Shown piece by piece: positions 6,627-12,572 of a stretch of DNA of 12,572 nt. The first letter of the stretch is position 1, and the number at the start of each line of letters is the position of its first letter. The translations under genes were made by a program, and so were the position numbers. Under the pieces are notes generated by a model that was not told where the DNA came from, ran no database searches, and saw only the letters and a program-made list of their open reading frames with translations. The stretch comes from an uncultured Marinilabiliales bacterium (GTDB lineage Bacteria; Bacteroidota; Bacteroidia; Bacteroidales; BM520): assembly GCA_937877575.1 (NCBI GenBank), contig CALFIZ010000075.1, positions 1 to 12,572 of the forward strand, read 5' to 3'.

Positions 6627-8155
6627 ACAGAACATCCGTCGTCATCGCGCTGACAGCCTGCCTTTCAGTGCCATGCGGTCTGACGGCTCAAACCGACAAG
6701 ACATCCGACAAGACTGAAATACAGCTTATTCAGGCCGACAGATGGTTCTATTCAAAAGACTTAAATGCAAATTCACAATTCATTGTAGGCAACGTCATCC
6801 TGCAGCACGATTCGGCGTATCTGCTATGCGACACAGCTATGCTATACAAGGCAACCAACACCGTGGAAGCATACAGCAACGTCCGCATCATCGACAATGA
6901 CACCATCAACCTTTACGGTGACTATCTGACCTACAACGGAAACACAAAAATAGCCGATATCCGGGGAAATGTCAGGCTCGTTGACCCGTCAACGACACTT
7001 GAAACGTCACAGCTGACCCTCAACAGGAACACCCATACCGCCTACTACGACTCCGGAGCGACAATCACCAACGGGGAAAACAAACTCGTAAGTGTTGACG
7101 GCATCTACAATACCCGCACCGGCAACCTCTCATTTCACAAGGACATTGTCATCACCAATCCCGACTACATTCTCAAATCCGACACCATGCTCTACAATGT
7201 TGACAGAAAAGTAGTTACAGCCATTGACTCGACTACAATCTTCAACAAGGAGAACACCATGTTCTGTCGTTCAGGCACATATAACCTTGAAACAGATAAG
7301 GGATCCTTCAACAATAGCGTGGAAATCCGTTACGACAACTATATCCTGTTTTCTGACAGCCTTTATTACGAAAACAAAAAAAACCATGCAGAAGGCTATG
7401 AAAATGTGACAGTTATAGATACCACAAACAAAATCACCTCATGGTCAGACTACATCGAATTCAACAAGGAAGACGGCTACGGATTCATCAGCGGAAACTC
7501 AAAAGTGAGGTATCTCACCGAAAAAGATACGATGTACATCTTGGCCGATACCATTCGTGCGACTTTCGACAGCACCCTTATTGATATAACTGCCTACAAT
7601 CATGTGAAACTGATACACAAGGATTTCCAGGCAGTATGCGATTCAATGGTGGCATACAGAGTCGATTCGTGCGTGAAGTTGTTCAACTTTCCTGCTCTCT
7701 GGACCGGCAAAAACCAGATTACCGGTGACACAATCATACTTTACACCACCGATGGCAAAATAGACAAGTTGCACATTCCTTCCTCCGGATTCATCGCTGC
7801 ACAGGACACACTCGGCTCAATCAATCAGATAAAGGGCAATGAGATTTCCATCTATTTCAAAAACTCCGACAATGACAGTGCTGACTCAAACCAGGTCAAT
7901 GGCATTGATTATGTGGCTATTGATGGGGATAACAAAGTGGTGTATTTCTTGAGAGATGACAGTTACGAACTTATCGGAATAAATGTGGTGTCGGCTAAAA
8001 ATTCAAAAATAATCTTTGTTGATGGTGAAATGCGGGATTTCATTTTCTTTTCCGATGTAAAGAGTGACATATACCCGACTGACAAGTCAGACCCGTCGAT
8101 GGAAAAATTAGACGGACTGAAGTGGCGTGAGGAAGAGAGGCCGGCCACAGAATAA
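6614..8155 (+). CDS. OstA-like protein, LPS transport (LptA superfamily)
   Basis: The product is 513 residues with a signal peptide (MLNLNRTSVVIALTACLSV, probable cleavage after LTA near residue 25), so it is periplasmic or outer-membrane associated. The mature chain is a long series of short beta-strands with recurring patterns such as DTxxLY, GDY/SDY, GNVRL/NVRI and ILKSDTMLYN. This is the repetitive beta-jellyroll signature of the LptA/OstA N-terminal domain, present in several copies. Bacteroidota carry such OstA-like proteins (OstA_2 type), taken to act in moving LPS or lipooligosaccharide across the periplasm; this follows from homology. There is no C-terminal LptD-like barrel. The start at 6614 lies inside the end of gpmI (13-nt overlap), suggesting translational coupling. 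It is the last gene of the run; a 78-nt gap follows. Confidence 0.85.
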   Translation: MLNLNRTSVVIALTACLSVPCGLTAQTDKTSDKTEIQLIQADRWFYSKDLNANSQFIVGNVILQHDSAYLLCDTAMLYKATNTVEAYSNVRIIDNDTINLYGDYLTYNGNTKIADIRGNVRLVDPSTTLETSQLTLNRNTHTAYYDSGATITNGENKLVSVDGIYNTRTGNLSFHKDIVITNPDYILKSDTMLYNVDRKVVTAIDSTTIFNKENTMFCRSGTYNLETDKGSFNNSVEIRYDNYILFSDSLYYENKKNHAEGYENVTVIDTTNKITSWSDYIEFNKEDGYGFISGNSKVRYLTEKDTMYILADTIRATFDSTLIDITAYNHVKLIHKDFQAVCDSMVAYRVDSCVKLFNFPALWTGKNQITGDTIILYTTDGKIDKLHIPSSGFIAAQDTLGSINQIKGNEISIYFKNSDNDSADSNQVNGIDYVAIDGDNKVVYFLRDDSYELIGINVVSAKNSKIIFVDGEMRDFIFFSDVKSDIYPTDKSDPSMEKLDGLKWREEERPATE

Positions 8156-8190
8156 TACCCACTCATCTGCATATTTCGGCATAATTCTTG

Positions 8191-8219
8191 CTGTATAACA
8201 GATTTTCATCTTTATACAG
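8191..8219. promoter_or_regulatory. Inverted repeat ahead of the efflux operon
   Basis: CTGTATAA at 8191-8198 and TTATACAG at 8212-8219 form a perfect 8-bp inverted repeat with a 13-nt spacer, in the 78-nt gap before the TolC-like gene and 14 nt ahead of its ATG. It could be an operator for a dimeric repressor or activator, or a hairpin in the leader. It is not followed by a T-tract, so it is not a typical terminator for the preceding gene. I see no clear TAnnTTTG promoter box in the gap, and no regulator gene lies nearby. Confidence 0.4.
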
Positions 8220-8233
8220 AAACACAAAACAAA

Positions 8234-9529
8234 ATGCGAAATAAAGTAATAGCGCTTATCATTCTTTTCAGCTGCATTGGTGTCATAAATGCTCAGGACA
8301 ACACGAGACTGGTACTGTCATTGGAGCAGGCGGAACAATATGCTGTAGAGCACAACAGAACCTTGCAGAATGCCAATATTGAGGTGCAGAAAGCGCATCG
8401 TACACGCTGGCAGGCATTAGCCTCAATGCTGCCACAGGTAAATGCCAACTTCGACTATCAGAACTTCTGCGGTTACTCCATGAATTTCATGCAAGGGCTT
8501 TCAATCCCGATGAACCCGTCCGGGACTCTCGGGGTCACGGCTTCAGTAGCCCTGAGCGGTGCCCAGATAGTCAACACACTGATATCCGACATATCCATCG
8601 ATATGCAGGATATCTCCCAAAAGCAAAGCGAACAGAACATCATAGCCAACGTGGACAAACTGTACTTCTCGACATTGGCAATGGAAGGAACCGTTGGTTT
8701 GCTGACAGAAAGTCTCAACAATCTGGAAAGACTGCAGGAAATGACAGAGGGGGCTGTGAAAGCAGGTGTCATCGAACAAACTGAAGCCGACAAGATTTCA
8801 GTCCAGGTAGCAACGATGCAAAGTTCCATCAATTCAACAAACCGCTCCATAGAAATGCTTTACAACTCATTAAGACTTCAGTTGTGTACAGACGTCAACT
8901 GTGAGATAATACTTAGTGACAAATTAGACAACCTGCTAAGCCTCAGCGAAATACAGGACCTCCTCGGCAAAGATTTCATTTTGGAGAACAACTATTCCTA
9001 CCAACTTCTCGAAAAAAATCTTGAGTTGTCAAAAAAGCAGATAACACTTTCAAAAATGAACTGTCTGCCGACAATAAGCACATATTATCAATATTCAGCA
9101 AAGACATACTTCGGCAAGGAAGAAGGAATGAACATGACGCCTCCTAACATGGTAGGAGCCTCATTGTCAATACCTTTATGGTCATCTCTGTCGAAACGAA
9201 GTGCCGTCGAACAAAGCAAGCTGAATTACAAGACGACGGAGAACACCTTCAATGACACGAAGAACGCGCTTTTAGTACAGGACCGCCAATTGAGGTACAA
9301 TGTCACATCAGCCTACGAGACATACCTTATACAGCAGGACAACGTTGATGTTACAAAAAGAGTATTCGACAATATATCAAACAAGTTCGAATACGGAAGA
9401 GCTTCCAGCCTCGAAGTCACCAACGCAAGCACTGACATCATCGCTGCTCAGAACAACTATATAAAAGCCTTGCTTGAACTTGTAGAGGCGCACATTGAAT
9501 TAAGAACATTACTTAACATTTCCAAATAA
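8234..9529 (+). CDS. TolC-family outer-membrane efflux channel
   Basis: This is the outer-membrane component of a tripartite efflux pump. It is 431 residues, usual for the family in this phylum. The signal peptide MRNKVIALIILFSCIGVINA is probably cleaved before QDN. The mature protein begins with LSLEQAEQYAVEHNRTLQNA, the typical family opening helix. It shows the internal duplication expected of two OEP repeats: each half combines long Gln/Asn/Ala-rich helices (about 30-60, 115-200, 245-275 and 325-425) with short strands such as NANFDYQ and ISTYYQYS. The C-terminal helix with the pattern YGRASSLEVTNASTD is also characteristic. The adaptor gene overlaps by one base (TAATG at 9527-9531), so the two are translationally coupled. 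It follows a 78-nt gap holding an inverted repeat. Confidence 0.93.
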   Translation: MRNKVIALIILFSCIGVINAQDNTRLVLSLEQAEQYAVEHNRTLQNANIEVQKAHRTRWQALASMLPQVNANFDYQNFCGYSMNFMQGLSIPMNPSGTLGVTASVALSGAQIVNTLISDISIDMQDISQKQSEQNIIANVDKLYFSTLAMEGTVGLLTESLNNLERLQEMTEGAVKAGVIEQTEADKISVQVATMQSSINSTNRSIEMLYNSLRLQLCTDVNCEIILSDKLDNLLSLSEIQDLLGKDFILENNYSYQLLEKNLELSKKQITLSKMNCLPTISTYYQYSAKTYFGKEEGMNMTPPNMVGASLSIPLWSSLSKRSAVEQSKLNYKTTENTFNDTKNALLVQDRQLRYNVTSAYETYLIQQDNVDVTKRVFDNISNKFEYGRASSLEVTNASTDIIAAQNNYIKALLELVEAHIELRTLLNISK

Positions 9530-10551
9530 TGAAAAAAGAATATATCGCTCCATTATCATTTGTCCTGCTTGCAACGATACTTGTAAGTTGCGGTCAGCAA
9601 ACATCAAAGGACACGACCGTTGAGACTGAGAAGGTAGAACTCGTTAGAACTCAGGTCATTGAGAAAACAACAATAGCAAGAAACCTTAACATCACCACGA
9701 CATTGGAGGGTTATGAGACACAGAAAATCTCCCCGTCCCTCACAGGCAAGATAGAGCACATCTACGTTGAAGTCGGCAACAAGGTAAGCAAGGGGTCAGA
9801 CCTTATCAGAATGGACCAGAATCAATACAACACAGCATATCTGACATTTCAGAATCTTAAGACAGAGTTTTCCCGTGTTGAGTCACTGCGGGCTTCCGGG
9901 AACATCTCGGAGCAGACATACGACCAGACCAAGCTCCAGTATGACCAGGCACAGGAGTCACTTGAATTTCTGAAGGCCAACACGTACGTCAAAGCTCCTT
10001 TCTCCGGCGTGATTTCAGCCAAAAACTACGAAGACGGTGAGTTATATAGCGGGTCACCAATTCTTGTCCTTACACAGATCAGCACACTGAAGGCTTTCAT
10101 CAATGTTCCCGAATCCTATTTCCCGCTCGTCAAGGAAGGCATGAAGGCGACAGTCACATCAACGATATATCCGGATGAGACATTTCCGGCAACGGTGGAA
10201 ACCGTTTATCCTACCATTGACGCCTCATCACACACATTTCAGGTAAAACTGCGCATTCCGAACAGCAGGGAACTTCTCCGTCCGGGCATGTATGCCAACA
10301 CTTATCTTGCACTTGGAGAAGAACAGACCGTCATAGTCCCTTATCAATCAGTACTTAAGCTGCAAGGCTCAAACAACAGATACGTGTTCCTCAACGACAA
10401 CGGTGTGGCAAAACGTGTCGATGTCACTTTGGGCGACCGCTTTGACGACCGGATAGAGATAATATCCGACGGCATAAAGGAAAATGACGAACTCGTCGTT
10501 GTCGGTCAGGCAAAGTTGGTTGACGGCAGAAAACTGAATGTTCAAAAATAA
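9529..10551 (+). CDS. RND efflux periplasmic adaptor (membrane fusion protein)
   Basis: This 340-residue adaptor joins the inner-membrane permease to the TolC-like channel. The N-terminus is a lipoprotein signal with lipobox LVSC (C21), so it is probably anchored by lipid in the inner membrane. Domains follow the HlyD/AcrA order: a first beta/lipoyl half (GKIEHIYVEVGNKVSKGSDL, about 78-100), a short alpha-helical hairpin (about 105-145), the second lipoyl half (VKAPFSGVISAKNYEDGE), a beta-barrel (about 185-260, with RPGMYANTYL) and a membrane-proximal domain with VPYQSVL. It starts within the stop of the channel gene and ends 19 nt before the permease. Substrate cannot be inferred from the adaptor. 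Confidence 0.93.
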   Translation: MKKEYIAPLSFVLLATILVSCGQQTSKDTTVETEKVELVRTQVIEKTTIARNLNITTTLEGYETQKISPSLTGKIEHIYVEVGNKVSKGSDLIRMDQNQYNTAYLTFQNLKTEFSRVESLRASGNISEQTYDQTKLQYDQAQESLEFLKANTYVKAPFSGVISAKNYEDGELYSGSPILVLTQISTLKAFINVPESYFPLVKEGMKATVTSTIYPDETFPATVETVYPTIDASSHTFQVKLRIPNSRELLRPGMYANTYLALGEEQTVIVPYQSVLKLQGSNNRYVFLNDNGVAKRVDVTLGDRFDDRIEIISDGIKENDELVVVGQAKLVDGRKLNVQK

Positions 10552-10570
10552 CCAATTGATTATCTGAAAA

Positions 10571-12469
10571 ATGAGTATATACAAATCTGCAGTTGACAAG
10601 CCCATCACCACACTGCTTATCTTTGTGGCAGTGTTTATCATAGGTTTGTTCTCTTTATCAAAGCTTCCTATCGACCAGTTCCCGCAGATGGATCCCCCAT
10701 ATATTTCCGTAATGACCGCATACCCAGGAGCCAACGGAAGTGAGATTGAAACCAATGTCACCAAACTGTTGGAGAACTCACTCAACTCAGTCGAGGGACT
10801 TAAGACCATAACATCATCTTCAAGGGACAACCTTTCCTTGGTATCCCTCGAATTCAAATGGGGAGAGAACCTTGACGAACGTGTCAACGATGTGCGTTCG
10901 GCCATAGACATGGTATATGACAACCTTCCTGACGGATGTTCCAGGCCGACCATATTCAAGTTCAATTCAAGTTCCATGCCTATTGCGCAGTATGCAATCA
11001 CTGCCGATGAGAGTTATCCCGGACTCAACAAAATACTTGACGACAATGTGGTGACAGTGCTGAAGCAGATTGACGGTATCGGCACAGTATCGATTTCCGG
11101 TGCGCCGGACAGGTATGTATATGTCGAACTTGACCCCAACAAAGTCGATGCATATAACCTCAGCGTGGAGCTGATAGGCAATGCGATATCATCCAACAAC
11201 CTCAACTTAGCATCAGGTTCGGTGAAAATGGGCAAGGAACAGTATCAGATACGTGTCCAGGGCGAATACGTCGAAAGCAGTGAAATTGAAGACATCGTCG
11301 TCACCACAACATACGACGGAAAGCAAATACATGTCCGCGACCTCGCCACAGTGCGCGATACCATCAAGGACGTAACCTTAGAAGAGAAAATCAACGGCAA
11401 GGACGGTGTCCGTCTGATTATAATGAAACAGTCGGGTGCCAACACCGTGCAGATATGCAACGATGTCAGGGAAATGCTTGCCACGATTCAGCCGAAACTG
11501 CCGCCGGACATCAAAATCACGCTTATCTATGACCAGTCGGAACAAATCACCCATGCCATCAAAGGATTGGGAGAATCCATCTTCTATGCTTTGATATTCG
11601 TTGTATTGGTGGTATTGTTCTTCCTTGGTCGCTGGCGTGCAACCATCATCATCGCGCTAACCATTCCTATCGCACTGATAGTGGCATTCATATATCTTTT
11701 GGCCACAGGCAGTTCACTGAATATCATTTCATTGTCATCACTGACAATTGCAATCGGTATGGTTGTTGATGATGCCATAGTCGTCCTTGAAAACATAACA
11801 CGGCACATCGAGCGGGGCTCCAGTCCGAGGGAAGCTGCAATTTATGGCACCAACGAGGTGTGGGTGTCTGTAATCGCGACCACATTGGTCATCGTGGCAG
11901 TTTTCGTACCACTGACCATGTTGCAGGGAATGGCCGGCATACTTTTCAAAGAGCTCGGCTGGATAGTCACGATATGCGTCTGCACATCAACCACAGTGGC
12001 TATATCCCTAACCCCTATGCTTTGTTCAAAGCTGCTGAAGACAAAAGACAAAATACTTAACCAGACACCGTCGGAAAAGCAGAAGAAAAGACGCCTCACA
12101 TACGAAAACACCGTGGTGCGTTTGCTTGACAATATAGACAAATTATATGCTAAATCACTATATTTCTGCATAAGGCACAAATTCGCCTCATTGCTGGTTT
12201 TAATTGCCATTTTCGCAGTCTCCATGATACCTGTTGCAAAAGGGAAGGTCGGCACTAACTTCATGCCTTCCTCCGATGAAGGCCGTTTGTCGCTGACTGT
12301 CGAATTGCAGAGAGGCACACGTATCGAAGAGACCATGAAAACCGCGAGAGACATTGAGAATGCAGTATTTGTCGCTGTTCCTGAGACACAACTGATTTCA
12401 ACGTCACTGGGTTCAAGCGACGAGTCTGGCATTTCTTCATTATTTTCATCCATTGTAAAAACCTCCTAA
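10571..12469 (+). CDS. RND efflux permease, truncated after about 60% of its length
   Basis: This is the proton-driven inner-membrane pump of the HAE1/AcrB type, encoded in the first 627 codons. Visible parts are membrane helix 1 (about 10-30), the first porter domain (about 35-330), helices 2-6 (about 335-490, including GMVVDDAIVVLENI with proton-relay D400 and D401), a linker, helix 7 (about 538-558) and the start of the second porter domain (NFMPSSDEGRLSL). Full-length members are about 1,000-1,050 residues. Here, family-like sequence runs to about SSLFSS and is followed by IVKTS and a stop, so the rest of the second porter domain and helices 8-12 are missing. The reading frame has no internal stop before the break, so the damage is a single breakpoint near 12451, not gradual decay. 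It is probably a pseudogene; the product is unlikely to pump. Confidence 0.85.
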   Translation: MSIYKSAVDKPITTLLIFVAVFIIGLFSLSKLPIDQFPQMDPPYISVMTAYPGANGSEIETNVTKLLENSLNSVEGLKTITSSSRDNLSLVSLEFKWGENLDERVNDVRSAIDMVYDNLPDGCSRPTIFKFNSSSMPIAQYAITADESYPGLNKILDDNVVTVLKQIDGIGTVSISGAPDRYVYVELDPNKVDAYNLSVELIGNAISSNNLNLASGSVKMGKEQYQIRVQGEYVESSEIEDIVVTTTYDGKQIHVRDLATVRDTIKDVTLEEKINGKDGVRLIIMKQSGANTVQICNDVREMLATIQPKLPPDIKITLIYDQSEQITHAIKGLGESIFYALIFVVLVVLFFLGRWRATIIIALTIPIALIVAFIYLLATGSSLNIISLSSLTIAIGMVVDDAIVVLENITRHIERGSSPREAAIYGTNEVWVSVIATTLVIVAVFVPLTMLQGMAGILFKELGWIVTICVCTSTTVAISLTPMLCSKLLKTKDKILNQTPSEKQKKRRLTYENTVVRLLDNIDKLYAKSLYFCIRHKFASLLVLIAIFAVSMIPVAKGKVGTNFMPSSDEGRLSLTVELQRGTRIEETMKTARDIENAVFVAVPETQLISTSLGSSDESGISSLFSSIVKTS

Positions 12470-12518
12470 AAATCATTTCTTTGTACTATATAATACCTCA
12501 AATCACTATTTTAATAAA

Positions 12519-12572
12519 ATGGAATATATTTTAACTTGTTTTTTGATTAATTTCTTTATTTTTTGGGTGTTG
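12519..12572 (+). CDS. Possible 5' end of a hydrophobic protein, cut by the window edge
   Basis: An ATG at 12519 opens a frame of 18 codons that reaches the window edge without a stop and reads MEYILTCFLINFFIFWVL. That could be a first membrane helix. It lies in the AT-rich tail after the permease breakpoint (roughly 20% GC by my count over 12452-12572). An AT-rich random stretch can give a similar hydrophobic reading, and no clear ribosome binding site or promoter box precedes it. Family unknown. Confidence 0.25.
   Translation, partial: MEYILTCFLINFFIFWVL

Noticed and set aside
10369..11001. 210-codon minus-strand frame across the adaptor-permease boundary
   Set aside because: It lies opposite two well-recognised genes in the plus direction, and its translation has no domain pattern.
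11842..12453. 203-codon frame on the minus strand, antisense to the permease, with AGGAGG upstream
   Set aside because: Its sequence is Ser/Val/Thr-rich and patternless, as expected of the reverse of a membrane-protein gene. The plus frame carries clear family motifs over the same bases.
12480..12514. Possible promoter for the ORF at 12519 (TTTG at 12480, TATAAT at 12489-12494, TATTTTAA at 12507)
   Set aside because: Spacings do not fit either the Bacteroidota or the sigma-70 layout, and such strings are common by chance in DNA this AT-rich.

Overview
The window looks like the chromosome of a member of the Bacteroidota, most likely a Bacteroidales bacterium. Grounds: an outer-membrane efflux system built on a lipoprotein adaptor, a GldH-like lipoprotein, an OstA-like LPS-transport protein of the type found in that phylum, starts without clear Shine-Dalgarno sequences, and a TAnnTTTG-type promoter box. 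Coding DNA is of moderate GC and intergenic DNA is very AT-rich. No RNA gene, CRISPR array or complete mobile element was seen.

Positions 1-1246 are read leftwards. A pair of paralogous small secreted proteins of unknown function (115-603 and 627-1154), sharing a K-C-x5/6-P-x-C signature, is followed by a strong hairpin terminator (72-109). A possible 25-residue ORF lies just ahead of the pair. The first codons of another leftward gene lie at the window edge (1-26).

From 1402 everything reads rightwards. Six tightly packed genes (gaps of 1, 1, 8 and 1 nt, then a 13-nt overlap) look like one operon: a GldH-like lipoprotein, an HD-domain phosphohydrolase, dxr (MEP isoprenoid pathway), rseP (site-2 intramembrane protease), gpmI (glycolysis) and an OstA-like protein (LPS transport). 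Most of these contribute directly or indirectly to envelope building and surveillance: Dxr supplies precursors for the undecaprenyl carrier lipid, RseP cleaves membrane-bound substrates, and OstA-like proteins handle LPS. The odd member is the glycolytic enzyme.

After a 78-nt gap containing an 8-bp inverted repeat comes a tripartite RND efflux operon: a TolC-like outer-membrane channel, a lipoprotein membrane-fusion adaptor and an RND permease. The permease stops at 632 residues, about 60% of the usual length. Family-like sequence ends abruptly near 12451 and is replaced by a very AT-rich tail that may begin a new hydrophobic ORF at 12519. This looks like an insertion or rearrangement breakpoint, and the pump is probably inactive unless the rest of the gene exists elsewhere.

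Most of the window is ordinary housekeeping and envelope sequence. The parts worth a second look are the uncharacterised secreted paralogs and the broken permease gene with its junction.
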